DNA of 64,000 bases from Carallia brachiata (lineage: Eukaryota; Streptophyta; Magnoliopsida; Malpighiales; Rhizophoraceae). The notes under the pieces were generated by a model, which was not told the origin of the DNA, did not search any database, and worked only from the letters and a program-made list of their open reading frames with translations. Of this stretch, positions 11,401 to 25,030 are shown in pieces. The DNA is taken from assembly GCA_021464245.1 (NCBI GenBank), contig JADCRB010000098.1, positions 1,116,001-1,180,000 of the forward strand, read 5' to 3'. Each line of letters starts with the position of its first letter. The first letter of the stretch is position 1. The translations under genes and the position numbers were made by a program.

Positions 11401-14400
11401 TGCATGCCACCAACTCTGCCATTGCTATAGACTGCTTAGGGTAATCATTTCTTTTTGACACTTAATACTCCTGCTAATCAATGCATGAAATACAAACCTG
11501 AACCAGATGAGTTACTTCAGCCTTCAAAGGGTTGTTGGTTGGGAACCTCGAGCCCAAGGATAAGGCAACGCGAGGATCCACTGCAAAGGCAGTCTTAGCA
11601 TATTCAATCCATTTCTCTGAGCTGATTTTGGGCCAAGATATGCTTTCCCTGAAAATTATGGAGCAAAAGGTTCAAGAACTACAACAGCAGACACAGTAGC
11701 AAAGCCAATTCCTGCATGAAATTAACAATACAAGAACTAAAACTTCAATAACCAGGAATAACAAGAATAAATTCGTGCAATGTACAACATAAATTTACTT
11801 TGAGTTAGTGGGTTGTGCCCAAACTTCCAGCCTATCAGCCTCAAGCTGGCACAGCATAAGAAGCAGCTGCTTTCGTTTCTCTCTTCCCACAGCATAGTTG
11901 TCCATCTGGCCCCAGATAGGATGGTGTTGTGCGTTCTGCAATCACTTAATTTTATAAGAGTGACATTGATGATTCCGCCATGTAATCTTTTATTTCTCTC
12001 CTCCAACCATCCAAAAAAAAGTTCAAAAAAATAAAAAGAGCTAAAAACATATCACAACACAAACTATTCCTATTGACAAGCTTTCTCCAGCTTCCTGATT
12101 TGGGATCTCCTAAAAATTTAACCACTTCGATTACAGAAAAATTATGAGTTCCTAAAGAAAAGTTATTAGTTTTCAACAATTGAAAAGGGCTGAGTTAGCA
12201 ACAGAGGCATCTGAAGATATACAAACCAAGTTGCAGGTAAAAAAAAAAGTAGCTTGGTACGAGGTATTGCGGCTACATGTATCTTACCATACCAACAAAA
12301 GAACTCCCATTCTCATTACTGCGTCCTTTGGAATCGGGTTGAGGAGCATCTGTTTGTTCGGTTGAAAGATAGTGAACAAATAAAGAGAGAGTTTGGGCCT
12401 CACTCTGAGCGAAATTCACGTTGTTCATGTCATACCATTCAGGCTCAAAAGCAAACCAGCTCAAACAGGCCCTGCACATGCACCAAAGACAAACTCTCAC
12501 TAAGCAAATTCAATAATGATACTAGACAGTTAATGTTTAAAGCAATGATCAAACCATGAAATGAACAGGAAAAGAAAAATGGGGACGAAAATATGCAGTA
12601 AAAAATGCAATAAGAAGATACAAGTGTAGTTACTAGCAATCACCTATAGATTCGATCTTCCAATAGTTGAAGCCCTGTTTTAAAATTCTGTAAATTGCCT
12701 TGGGCATAACATGAGCAGAACTTCAGCCCAAGAAGCATGATAGTGAAAAAGGTACCAGTGGCTGCAGGATGGCGGGAAAAGTTCCATGGCAGTTTTGTGG
12801 ACCCTTGTAGCAGTCGCCCAAGGAGTAAAAGTTGCTCCACACTGTTGTGTCGAACAACCTGCATGACCAAAACAAACAGAAGAGAGGAACCACACACCGT
12901 TTAGCACATTGAGATAGTTTGCACATGGAAGCCTGTGCTTGCACACAGTCCACACAATTTGTGCATGTCAATTCCTTGGTATGATGGTATCTGCAAATAA
13001 GTGCAACTGGTATCTGAACAACAAATTTAGCTCAACCAATTAGAGACAAATTGCTTGAAGCATAATATAGACCTCAGCATCGTCTTTCTTGTCCTCTACA
13101 AAAATCATCACCAGGACTTCCTAAACACCTCACTCAGCTTGTAACCAAAATATCCAGTAACTCAACAGCAAGTCAAAACTTCCCAATCATACATGCACTC
13201 AATAGTACAGTCCGTCACTCAAGAACAGACGAACATCCAAAAGGGCATTAAGCCATGACCAGATCTCTAACTTTTTTTTTTTTTTTTGAGACACCTCTAC
13301 TGTATCTGGGATGAGAAAGAAGCAATTCAAATAGCTTCTATAGTACAATTATGCACTAACAGTTCCACAACCAATCTCCTCACTCCACCATTCTCATGCT
13401 CCCATCTAGTTCTCTTCCAGCCATAAGACAAAAGCCTCTGTTTCTGATTTAAGTCTGACACTGCCAAATTATAGTACTATTAGCAACCCTCAAAATTGTG
13501 GAACAAAAGGATGAACAAACAGCCACTAAATCTGCTATGTGTAGCATATATATCCCCAAGAAACTATCCATTTTTGTAGATTTCATATTACATGATTTCT
13601 TTAATATCCTTTCAAGGAATGCAGTCCTCCTACAATTTTTGTAAACTAAGGATTCACTCATAATATCAACACATAAAATTGATACAGGCATATTGAGACG
13701 CACCATAGGAGCTACAATCAGTTGTATACCACCAGATCCCACAATAAGCAATACCAACTGAAAAGAAATTTCAGATGCCTCAACCTAGTGCACAATCCTG
13801 CATGTGGACTAACCTCTAAATACTAATATTAGCTGTCCTTAATATATGACCAGCCAATATCAATGAATACCAAAGAGTGCTTGTGTTGTGTGTTTGAGTG
13901 CAGGAGCATGCAGCTGAGGCAGGAAAGGAGAGGGAAAGAAGGTGGGAGAGGCAGTGGCAGAGAGATTCTGAATAACTCAATAATTCCTGACCTCAAAACG
14001 ATCAATCAAAAAACCAAGCCATATCCTATGTGCCATTATTTGCTCAACTGGGTCAGTTTCAGGCTGCGGTTCTGGTTCTCCAGGGGCAAGCTGAGGCCTC
14101 AATTTTGCAGCTGGTCCTGAATACTTAACTTCAGATGCAAAGAGGCCTCGTTTTGTATCAATTGTCCATAACCAAGCATCAACTAGCTCCGCAAGAACAA
14201 CAGACCCAAGTTGTGGTGCGGCAGAAACCAACCAAGTCCAAATGAAAACACCTGTTTCCATTGCATCTGATGTAGAAATGTATGCTGGACACCAGCACAG
14301 TAGACGTAAAAGTTGTGCAAAGCCTTCTACATTTGATTTTGAATCAGAGGCCTAAAAACCAGAAAAAGGAGAAGCCAAGAGGACAATTACATTAGCTCTA

Positions 14401-17400
14401 GAGATTCTTGTGTCATAAACCAAGAAAAAAACAAGATGAGGAGCATATTTCACCAGATTAGACAGAAGTAATGCAGTTGCCTGAGAACAAATATCACGGA
14501 ACTGTGACTTGTCCACTTCCCCACCTTTCTCTGCAGTGTTGACAAATTGTTGAAGAAGATGCACAAACTTATTAAGTATCATTTCGTTAAATGAATCATC
14601 CTCTGTCTTTGATGGTTGAGAAAATGCTCCAGATATCAACCTTTGGAGACCACCTCCAAAACCTGCTAGTGTGCCACCAGATTGAAACCCTCCAATGCTG
14701 TTATACAATCTTCTCATGCCAGCAATTTCCCCCGCATGGTTGCATTTAACTGTAGCACTGACTATTCCAGTATTGAGTACCTCCAAGTTGAAGGCTTCTG
14801 TCAATTTCAAGTTGGCTCCTGATGCAGCAGCTGCTGCAACCATAACTGCAGGAATATTAGCTGTTCTTATGCCTGTCCAATCATTTTTACCAGTGCCAAT
14901 CCGTATCTCAGTCAAAAGAGAAACAACATCAGTTGTACGTTGCACCCTCTGCCACGTGTTTGCTTTGCAGAGCTTCTCCTAAGTATTCAGAAAACAAATA
15001 AGGAAATGATCACAAGTGAATAATTGTAGATATTTACACCATTGAACCAATTCATCAAGAACAATGCTATGCAGTTGAATCACAATAATACAAAGTTGCT
15101 GCATTCGTGAGATCCCCAGCCCAACCCCCTTGTGGGGGCACCATTGGACTTGCATAGGTCTTTCTGAATAGTTGAAACCCATGCATATTAAGAATGAAAG
15201 AAAACATGTTCAAATTGCAAAATAATGATAAATGAATCAAGTAGGACAAGCATACCACCTAGAAGGTTACTTTTCTAAAAGAACACAGCCAGCCAAATCA
15301 ATTCAATTGGAATTCTGATAAATATATGAAGAAACAAACCTGAAGTAGCCCCTGGCTAGTGCACGGAGCATATGACAATGAGATGCTGATCCATTCTTTA
15401 ACAATTTTTTGGTACAAAGAACGCACTGTCGCCACACAGGCAGGGTCATTAACAACAGCAGAAGGAGAATCATTATCAACTGAAAATAGCAGGAAGTCCA
15501 GACAGGATGAATTCCACAAAATCTGCAAAAAAGGCAATTTCATTTGTCTCAATGGGCAAGTTATGTGCACAGAGGAAAGTAATAAGATACATAAAATTAC
15601 AACTGAAAGTACAACAAAGTTTACCTGAGGAAACTTATCTCTGAGCTGAGTCAACAAGTTCACAGCAATATCGCGGATGTGTTCCTCCCTCTGTGACATG
15701 GTTTTTATGAGAAAACATGCGTGAGCAAAAAGAATTGATTCTCTGATCTCAGCTTCGTTGCCTGTTTCAGTTATTCGATCTTCCTGGATCCAGATCAAAT
15801 CATTGTAAATATTCACAACACACTGACAGAGAGGGAAGAAAAACAAAGGCTAAATGGAAATCTCGCTTCACTTTGTATGCAATAGAATATCACCAACTAT
15901 TGCAGAAGTTCAACGGCCCAAGAAATCAAATATCCAAGGCCATGCCCCAAAATACCCACTGCTACTTGTATTTGGTTCTTTATTCTTTGATAGGCAAACA
16001 GATGGAAATTTAAAAGCAATGGCACCAAGAGAAAGTCCATGCATATGGGTGCACTACACAGTGTTACAGCTTACATAACCATAAAAAGCTGCCCTCTGGA
16101 CACAAAGTTTAGAAGGTTCACACAAAATAGAAAGCGGAGGAGGGAGGGAACGGGTGCTTCTCGCATGAGGCTCCAATCACCTCCTTTACCCAACTTTCAT
16201 ATGGAAGCTGTTTCCTTAAGTTTGCAACTTCCAGGAAAAAATGGTGTAGCCTTACCATTACATCAAAGCTCATTTTCTCTGTCACATCATAGTCAGTTAA
16301 ATATTGGAGTCAAGAAAGGTGCAATATACAACTGACTGGATAAAAAAATGAAAGAGAAGGCATCATGCAAAATGCCCCCACCTCTGTTCCTATTTTACAC
16401 ACACACACACATACATAAAAAAAAATAAAAAAAATAAAAAATAAAAAAGATGACAAGCAGAAGTATTACAAGCATCGCAATTAGCCAAAATTGGTCCTGA
16501 TCATTGACGCTCTTAAGAAAAGTAGAGCGAATAATCTGGACCTTCAAAATCATTGCATACAGTTCACTGTCCGTGGATGAAACATTAACTCTTCAAAGTC
16601 GCAAGCACATGCATGTGGCATATTCAAATATTATGCCTTCAAAATGAAATTTTGCCCATAAAAAGAAGAGGATGTGATGACATCACGAGGCAAACAACAT
16701 GCCACCTTTCCATAACATGGCTCAGGCCTGACTTATGGGCCATGTTAGGGCAAGCCAGTATAAGATTATGGAGCACTTAATACAAATATACGACCGTGAA
16801 AAGACTGACTACATGCTTGGTACGGAGCTGAATAGAAAAGCACAAATGCCAAATCAGATCATAAAATGCAGCACAACAGAACCATAATGAATGAAATAGA
16901 ATAAAGCAATAAACAGCCCAAGCCACTTGAGTTTTTAACATATTCAACACTTTCATTCAAAAGAAAAAGAAAATTGAATAAAACATTTCAACATTTAGCA
17001 CCTTATTGCAAGGTTTATGAACAAGATTAGCTCATCCTGCTCCATACAAAAAGACAAACAAAGAGGAGGCCTTGCTTAAAAAGATAAATATGGCAAAAGA
17101 AAAATACCAGCCACAACACTGCTGCTTCAAAGGCCCTGTGGACAATCGCTGTCAAACATTGGAAGACAGCAGGCATAAGATTTGGAGTTTTTAGGTACTC
17201 AAAGACACAACTGAATGAACTCCTAGAAGCGGTAACACTTGTGCCACCGTTAAGGAGGCCACCATTGCTACTGAAACGTATGATCTCCAAGAAAGCTACA
17301 GCAAGAAGATATGTTGCTTTCACACCTGTGAAAGAGACATGATGAACAACACTTTAGATCAAATATGACGGACAGTAACTAAATTTCTTCTAAGATCATT

Positions 17401-20400
17401 ATAGAGGGAAAGATCCCCAATAAGGAGCTCAACCTAAATTTATTCACAGAAGATGTCTAAAATGCCTACAAGCAACTGTAAAAACGATATGAATGTAATC
17501 CATCACAGTACAAGTTCATCTGACCAGAAATTGTGCTCATAGCTGCTACATCAACTCGCCCTCCTAAAGCAGCTGAAAGAGCAGTTCTTTGGGTTACAGC
17601 TGCTTTCTCATTGCCGCTCCCTCGACGACTACCAGGATTATGAAGGGCATTGAGTTCCAATTCATCTTCAAGCCATTTCACAGAGCTGACAACCTGAAGT
17701 GACATGTAGCTGTGTAAAAATTCTTTTTGACTGTGAATACTGTAGAAAGCTCCACTGCAAAAATTAGAGAAGGAAAAAAGAAAAGCCAGTTCTTAAACCT
17801 AAAACAGTATACATCCTGCCTGATTTAACAAGGACATTTCAACAAGATTGGCAAACCCAGGCCAAGAAACACCACAAATTAGATTATCATTTAGAAACCA
17901 GACTATTGAAACTTTTAACTCATTTACAACAGCTGTTCTGAAAAATCTCGAACGTACAGTTTGCTTGTGAGTTTGACATTTAAACAACCAAGGTCCATGC
18001 ACATTATAAAACAAAATAAATCTCCAGGGGTTGGGCGATTGAATCAAAATAATAGATAGTGACTAAATTCTATTTAGTCGTCATAATTTCACAGGGAAGC
18101 CAGCATAAATGGGTCGGAATTTGGAATTGCCATCCTTCTCAAGTTCAATTGGCATCCATAAGCAACAATTCTAAACTCCACGAAATTAGAAAAAACACCC
18201 AAGTGATTGGCTAGACGCCATTTAGTTAAATGAAGCAAATTGTCACAACGAAATAAATTAAATATGAATTTAGTTACAATGACTTGGCTTAGGAAGGACT
18301 GTTGCTTAATGCATAATATAATTAGTCCAATTATGCAGGGTCATGTACAAGCAAAACTGTTCTGCACACATGCAATCAGGTGCTCATAAGTAGACAAATA
18401 GGATTGCAAATGAAGTTAAGAAGCAATTTCCGAGGAAAAATTCTGTATTCGTTTCAAATCTATCAAAATGGCTTCAAAGTAGATGCGGGACCAGCAAAAA
18501 GATACATCAGTAAAGTGCACCCGTGCTCTAAATAAACTGTTTCATGGCACTCAATTCTTTGAATTGTCTAAGAAATACATTTCAACAGATCAAGTGTTTA
18601 AGGTAATACACAATCCCATTTTGGCACAGTAACTTCTGATGTTGTAAATTTAGTAAAATGGATAGCATGAATAGCATAAGAATGGATAGCGTGAATCGCA
18701 TTGAAGGGTAAGCCTTGGTTAAAAGAACAGATATCAGCTCAATCTCCAAATAGACGGAAAAGAAACTACTAATCTGGCAAGATGTCAAAGTAGTATCAAA
18801 CGAAAACAATCCAAATGATCAACTTACAAGGGGCGGAGTCCCTTGAGCAATACGCTGAACTGCAGAAGACCATTGTGTGTTCCACATATATGGTCCACCC
18901 ACAGCTTGAAGAGCAATCGCACCCATGCTTCCCACACTGTTCAGGGTGGTTGAGACTGACTTTGCAGGCAATTGAATTTTCTGTATCGGAGGTGCTAAGC
19001 CAAAAAGAGCAACATAGAACCACAGATTTCGGAATAACTTTAAAAGAGATGGTTCAACATCTACAGTGGGATCAAAGTCAGAACAGATTTCAGCAACAGC
19101 AGGAAGTAGAGGCCCCAGAAAATCAGCTCCACTCCTGCAGGTTAGAGGATCAGATAGAAAATATCTAAACAAACAATGAAACAAATATACTATGGTCAGG
19201 GTGAGCAAGGAAAATTAGAAAATTCAGATAATGGATCAGACATCGACCTTCCACTTTTTGATTCAGCAGCAAGGCCCACATCTGAGCACAACGATAATAA
19301 ACGATGACGGTAGTCTGAACTCAATTTTGTATTTTTAAGGCCACTAGCAATCAGAAGAAATCCAGCAGGCAGAGTCTGGAATGTGATTGAACCAGTGAGC
19401 ATCTAGCTGACAATCTGAAAAAACAGACAATTTAAGGTACCTTATACAATTCACACTTTCCAGATGCATTATACCTCAACACGTTCTGCAGTGGCTTCTG
19501 GTGCCATTGTTTTGCTCTCAGCAGAACCTAAACTTGATAGTTTACTCAAGTAACTTCTTGTCATTAAAACAACTGTCTCACGGTACGACTTCTCAAACCC
19601 TAAACTTGCAATGCGAGATACAGCATCAAGAAGCTGAATCATGTTAAGGGGGAAAATCAGAAACCCAGGAAACAAAAAAAAAAAAAAAAGAATAGATCCA
19701 CAGAAAAAACTTCTATTCACAAAAGCATGCTCTGAAGACAAAAATTTCTTACCCTCAGTCGCAATAAACCAGGAATTGAATCATCACCCTCTTCCAAGCT
19801 TTCAATAAAAAGTGGCAAGACCATGTCTACAACTTCAGATTTGTTAACAACGATAGTCAAATCAGCTAGCAACCATATAACATTAAGCTGCATGGCCAGA
19901 ACACCCTGCTTCTCCTTGTCGACCTGAATTGGCCTTAGTAGTGAGGTCAAAGAAATATAGACAAATATATGCACAAGTAATTAGTTGTCTAGTCCTCAGA
20001 TAATCCCAGTGCAAATCAGACTGCTTGAATTTTCCTCGTCTTGTTTAAATTAAGCTGTCTAACTCTGAGTTCCAAATGTTTTGAGATCTTTTAAAGCTAA
20101 ACGCTTACTTTTTTCAACTTATAGCCTTTTTTCTTTCAGTTCAGACTTCCATTTACTTTGCACCAAGTTAGGGATTGGAAATGAAGTTATGATCCATCAA
20201 AGGTTTTTTTTTTTTTTGAGGGTGTATGATCCATCAAAGTTAAGAGAACTGAAACATCAAAAGATTTTATTCTGAACAATGAACCAAGGAGAAAGCAACA
20301 ATAGATGGATAAGCTAGCACGGGAGAAGTTCCCTGATCAAATAAGTCTTTCCAAGAAATCTTTTTACGCATGACAGCTTTCACATCTATATACAATTTCA

Positions 20401-22662
20401 ACCAAATGACATGGTTGGCAAAAATGCATTATTCACTCATGAAAAACAAATGGCGAAAATTAGAGAAAAATTGAGGAGCCAATAAAGTTTTAGAAAATAA
20501 ACAATTCAATTTCAATTCATTTGGATGCTCTAGTCACCATGTGACTAAAATGTTAGCATGCAGATACTTTCACAAGCAAGGAGACATAAGTATCACCATG
20601 AGTAAGCATGCATTGAAACTTGACACTCATTGTAAACCAACCTGCTCATCATAATCATTACGTTCACGTATACTTGTCGCTAACCCCATAATAAATGTGT
20701 CAACAGGAGCCCTGTCCTTGGTCCAACCAGATTCAATTATCTGACAAGTTGTCTTCATGATACTCTCAAACATCGCCCCCTGGCTGCCTCCCCATGTTTC
20801 AGCCTGCAAGAACAGAGAGTAACACTGTAAAGATAATTTTTTTATGGGTAGGAGAATACAGAATTCAAGGCCCATTCATAACTCACACCTGAGCACATGC
20901 AGTCAAGACGAGGGGCTTAAGGCGAATAAGCAGAACCCGCAGCGGCTGACCTCCCCTAGTGAGGGCAATTTGTGCAATTCCAGTAAGCAGTGAACTGAAA
21001 AGCTCTTCACAAATTCTCAGCTTCCGCCACACGGAAAGCAAACAAGCTTCTGCTGCATCTATCATTAGTGCAAGGGTCTCCAACAACAACCTCTTGGAGG
21101 TTTTTCCATCGGCATCAAGAGATGCAAGACTCTTAATTTTCATCCCAGCTGCAGCTTTATAAACAGATAGTTTTGCATTAACTCTTGCTTTTAAAAGTTG
21201 CCCCTGTTCATTCCAATCTCGTTTCCTGATCTGCCCACATGATCAACTATCACTATCAACTTTCATAATCAAGATTTCTGTTTTTATGGTAATTTGAGTT
21301 TTTCCTGCTATACTAGGAAGCATTTTAAATCTTAAAACTATGCACATGAATACCCACTTGCACCAGGAGAAGGAAAAACAATGACAGTAACAGTGTTTGT
21401 TTGCAGACACATATAAATAAAGAGATGCATATGCAAAAACACTGATGAGTGTGCACTAATTGGAACCTAAACCAATTCATCCTTACAGAAATGAATTTCT
21501 TGAAGATAAGCATAGATAAAGGAGAATTAAAGGCATATGTAGATACCATTCTGTAGGGACATAACCATTATTTCTGAATACATTTTTCTCTGTAAAAGTG
21601 CTCTCTCGGAGTCATCTACACGTGTAAAAACAATTGTTAACACAGCCAGAGGTTGGCACTTACCTTTAAAAATGCAGATAGAGATTGGAGCTGCTTCTTT
21701 GCGATGAACCTTACTTGCTCCAAAAGCTTGCTATCAATCTTTACACGTTCCAAGACATGTGCAATCAACTTACAAGCAATCTCCTGTTTTTCCAATCCTT
21801 CCACACTCTCCTCCTCAAAAGAAGCCACTTGCTGCCTCGACAAGCCCCCGCCTCCGCCCCCACCTCCATTATTGAACCCATAACTGGTTCCCGTTATATC
21901 CAAGCCCCTCTTCCACATTGTCCCACTCCCATTCACCACCGGCGTCGCAGAAGACAGCACGCTGGCACTCGAGGATCCTGACTCATGGCTCGAATCATGG
22001 GCAGGGCTAGACATCTCGTTGTTTGAATTGAAGTTAAGATGGTTCACGGTGCTTAACGGCGAGCTCTGGGAAGACGACGGTTCTGAGTTTATACCAATTC
22101 TTTCACTAGGTGAGGCTGGGTCCTGTACGGACAACGTGAACTGATCAAGAAGACAAGTCACAAGCTTTTCTCCATCTGCCGGCAGAACTGGCGGGAAATT
22201 CTGCGTTAAAGACACCAAGAAAGCTCTGGAAATCTCCAAATTTTCACCTACATTGTTATTAACGGCCGCCATAATGACGTCACCGGAAAATTCAGCGACC
22301 TCTGTCGCCAAATCAGGAGACAATTCTGCCGATTTCCGCAAATATCCAAGGAAATCCACAAAAAAAGACGCAATAGAGTCGACGTTGTACGACTGCGGCC
22401 AGAAAGACGGACTAAAGGAAGAAGGAATGGAGCGGAGAAATTCAAGAACGACAGATTTGGGCCTATGGTCGACGGAGTCGGGGCACCTGGAGAGGAATCG
22501 CGACACGGCGAGGACCGCATTGAGCTGAGATCGCGAAACCCTAACCGATCCGGCACAAAGAACCTCCGGCTGCGGGCATCGGTTGCACATCCACGCCAGC
22601 TTGTCCGCGAATTGCGCCGGATTCTCCGCCACGAGGTCGCAGAGCTGGATCAGTGGGTCCAT
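5416..22662 (-). CDS. PI4KA1: Phosphatidylinositol 4-kinase alpha (26 coding exons)
   Basis: This type III PI 4-kinase makes PI4P at the plasma membrane, working with scaffold subunits of the NPG/HYC/EFOP type in plants. Exons in transcript order: 22662-21664, 21230-20889, 20803-20642, 19923-19753, 19633-19475, 19375-19248, 19134-18828, 17693-17525, 17325-17108, 15783-15625, 15522-15340, 14978-14454, 14351-13992, 12858-12644, 12471-12288, 11935-11799, 11648-11498, 10527-10261, 9276-9199, 9091-9044, 8552-8380, 8292-8097, 7382-7242, 6457-6249, 5916-5755, 5674-5416. All introns are GT-AG and phases agree. The sum is 6102 nt, or 2033 aa, close to the ~2030 aa of plant PI4K-alpha. The long alpha-solenoid N-terminus is well conserved. 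The kinase domain is C-terminal: the catalytic loop DRHNGN is at ~1884-1889, DFG at ~1902-1904, and the protein ends [17 protein letters not shown] was chosen as the start because it fits the family; an in-frame ATG 63 bases upstream (22725) would add 21 residues. Exon 1 encodes a Ser-rich linker with an eight-glycine run. Introns hold several transposons but the frame is intact. Confidence 0.95.
6934..7101 (-). mobile_element. Au SINE in intron 23 of the PI4K gene, with 11-bp target duplication
   Basis: Read on the minus strand the element starts GGGGAGCTTTGGTGTAATGG. It continues with a B box GGTTCGAATTC, then TGGAAACAACCTCTT and AGGGAAGGCTGC, and ends near GCCCTTTTA. This is the order of conserved blocks in the widespread plant Au SINE family. 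The 11-mer TTGAAATTACA flanks both sides (6923-6933 and 7102-7112), a target-site duplication made by LINE-type reverse transcription. The element lies wholly inside the intron 6458-7241 and is in the same orientation as the gene. Confidence 0.92.
7436..7727. mobile_element. MITE-like foldback element in intron 22 of the PI4K gene
   Basis: The element begins AGGGTGTGTTTGATTACCGT and ends with the near reverse complement CAAACAAACGGACCCT. The arms pair further inward (GTAAATATTTTAC against the complement of GTAAGTTATTTTAC). It is about 292 bp with no coding capacity, and lies inside the intron 7383-8096. The terminal sequence resembles hAT- or Mutator-type MITEs of dicots. I could not settle a target-site duplication, so the superfamily is open. 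Confidence 0.7.
9482..9662 (+). repeat. Left LTR of the TRIM element
   Basis: This 181-bp repeat differs from the right copy by scattered substitutions and by lacking about 12 bases around the sequence AAAGCCCATTTAATG. It ends in ACA immediately before the primer binding site. Confidence 0.9.
9819..10011 (+). repeat. Right LTR of the TRIM element
   Basis: This 193-bp copy has intact TG...CA ends (TGTTGGTGTATAAG ... CTTTACA). It follows the purine tract of the short internal region. Confidence 0.9.
10099..10127 (-). other. G-quadruplex-like tract in the sense strand of PI4K intron 18
   Basis: The plus strand is almost pure C here. The transcribed RNA therefore reads GGGTGGGGGGGTTGGGGGG followed by TGGGGTGGG. 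That is at least four G-runs of three or more with one- or two-base loops, about 130 nt downstream of the donor of exon 18 and close to the TRIM insertion. Whether it folds in the cell is unknown. Confidence 0.75.
16135..16272 (-). mobile_element. Second, more decayed Au SINE in intron 9 of the PI4K gene
   Basis: The minus strand begins GAGCTTTGATGTAATGGTAA. It then shows AAGGAAACAGCTTCC and GGGTAAAGG, and ends near GGAGCCTCATGC, the same block order as the element at 6934-7101. The B box region has diverged (CCTGGAAGTTGCAAAC). No clean target duplication was found, so the left end is approximate. It lies inside the intron 15784-17107. Confidence 0.75.
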
Positions 22663-22699
22663 AACCAAATATCTTGAGAGAGAAAAACAGAAAGAAAAC

Positions 22700-22830
22700 G
22701 AAGAAGAGAGAGAGAATTGAATCAAGAATCAAGAATGTTCAAAGAAAAATTGCAGAGTGATTCAGTTATGGCAAGGCTTGGGAATGCGTAACGTATAGGT
22801 GTACGTATAGGTATAATAAATACATGTGGC
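22700..22830 (-). promoter_or_regulatory. Probable 5' UTR and core promoter of the PI4K gene
   Basis: Upstream of the start codon the minus strand has a CT-rich leader (about 22675-22730). About 150 bases from the ATG there is a TATTTATTATACC stretch (around 22807-22820) that could act as a TATA-like element. The position is suggestive only. Confidence 0.35.
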
Positions 22831-24059
22831 CGCAGGTGAATGGAAGATTAGGGTTTACGGTGCAGGATTTTTTTGGGAGGAGGAGGAGGAGCGAGGGGAG
22901 GTAAGGTCATGTCGCTGTTAACTCCGCCTTTCTTCTTTGTTGCCAATTCATTTTCTCTTTTCTTTCTTCTCTTTCTTGGAGTGGTTTTTCTTTTTTTTTT
23001 TTTTCTTTTTTTCTTTGTTTCCTGCTCTTGGACCTCCTCCTTTTCTCTTGCCTGTCTGGATGGCGTTATATTCCGGGTTCTGTTTCCGTTTTTTTGTTGG
23101 CTTCGGGACTTCGGTCATGCCATGCGATTGGAAGGCAGGACAATCCTCTTTACCCTCTTTCGGTTTTCCTCCGTTGTGAGCGGGTAATAATTTTGGGCTT
23201 GTTTTATCGCTCCGGATTAAATATATGTAAATATATTCTGATAAAAAATATATTTATAAATATATTCAATTCATATAAATATATATCTGTAAAATTATAT
23301 TTAAATATATGTGAATATATGTAAATATATTCTAAAAAAATATGTGCAAATATATACTGATTAATAAAATATGTAAATATATACATGAGTCAAAAAATTT
23401 AATTCATTTTAATCTATTTTCTTTGCATAGTATGTCTTTTAACTGGTGAGCCATTAGCAATAGCTAAAGTAAACAAGAGATTTACTATTAAAACTTTTAA
23501 TTTCTCTCTTATCATCGTCTTCTCCAATTGTTAAGTTATTAATTCTAAACAAAAGTAACACAACATAATTTAAGTGTAATATTAGAATTACAGAAACAAA
23601 ACAAAAAACACCTAACACAATAATTGTGGACCTTTCTATGCTTTGATTTTTTTTTTTTTATGAGGGAGGGCAAAGACCATGAAAAATAATAAAAAATTAG
23701 TAAAATTTCGATGCATGACCAAAAAAATCTCAACATAGGATACGGTCCACCCACATGTAAAATTGATAGGGCTTTTATAGTGACAAGGCTTTTTATAATG
23801 CGCATCTGTTTGCAGCTAAACGACCCACCCACCTCTCAAATTGACCATTGAATTTAATGATGGCATGTTGCAATAATGTTAGCAGCTATGTTGGGACCTT
23901 TTAGCCACTCCATCTCTTTCTTTTTTCCCTTTCTTGTTTCTTGGGTCCAATAATCATCAAACTAGATTCTGGAGTTCTTTCTTTTCTGAGCTAATGCTAC
24001 TACTCGTGCGGTGCAAAGTACCAAGCAGAAGACACACGTTGTATAATTATTATCTGTAT

Positions 24060-24185
24060 TATTTTTTCTTAATTATTTTGAGTTGCGGAGTTTATTATTT
24101 GTAAGCAGTGGGCTTATTTTTAGAGCGGTTCGAACCCAATTTTTTGGCTTCCACATAACAATGTTAACTCTAGCACCGTAGGACC
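24060..24185 (-). mobile_element. Probable tRNA-derived SINE
   Basis: The minus strand contains a perfect B box GGGTTCGAACC about 45 bases after a GGTGCTAGAGTTAAC segment resembling an A box. It is followed by an AT-rich non-tRNA tail ending near AATAATAAACTCC. There is no cloverleaf or discriminator end, so it is not a functional tRNA gene. Target duplications were not identified. Confidence 0.5.
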
Positions 24186-24849
24186 CTTCTTTTCTCTTCA
24201 TACCTTGGGCAGTAACGTGTGGCAAAACGATGCTAGTGTTGTTACCGATTAGTTACAACTCATATAACGAATTATTTTTTGCGGAAAAAGAAAAAAAAGG
24301 TCATTGCATTTTTCATGTGCAGTTAAAAGTTGCATTGTGGAATCATATTATGCCTTGATTGCATAACCAAGGTTAAACAATACAGGCATAAATGACAGGG
24401 TCAAAGCTCCACGCACGTTTGATTCCCTGTTTCCAAAATCTAAGTCCTTCCCAGCAGTAGACTCGTGTTTCCCTATTTTTGTTCGTTTCAAGGAACAGAG
24501 AGGATTAGCCAAAAACCAGAGGATTCCACAAGCTAACTCAATGATGGGGTCCTGAAAGGGTTTTCAACAGTGAAGTAATTCTGTGGAGTGTCACCCATGA
24601 AGTCAAACGGATGAGCTGCACCATATTACAGTGAAGTTACACGCACAAAGAAGGAAGTCTAAAAAAGTGTTGCAATGGTTGACTGCAGGAAGTTAAAAGT
24701 ACCGATTGCCTACCTAAAAAGAATACCTAAACCAATTCCCCAATGCAGCTGGTTTAAAATCTATGTTGCCGCCATCAGACCTGGTCGCTTGTCTACCTTC
24801 ATGCATTAAAACAATTTGATGAGGTGCATTAACCGACAAAAAAAAAAAA

Positions 24850-25030
24850 AAAGGAAATCTATCACTATCACAATTCTGATCCGGATCTACCCCTGCACTC
24901 TCATTTCATTAAAATTGACGAGGATTTTGGCTACAATGCAAGATCCAGATCTCTCCCCCGTGCTCTCATTTCATTAACCAAAAAAAAAGAGAGATAGAAA
25001 AAAAGAAATCTATCGTCATCACAATTCCTT
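24850..25030 (+). repeat. Imperfect direct duplication
   Basis: GAAATCTATC(A/G)(C/T)(T/C)ATCACAATT occurs at about 24853 and again at 25005. CTCTCATTTCATTA occurs at about 24898 and 24962. The arrangement suggests a local duplication followed by A-run expansion. Confidence 0.5.
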
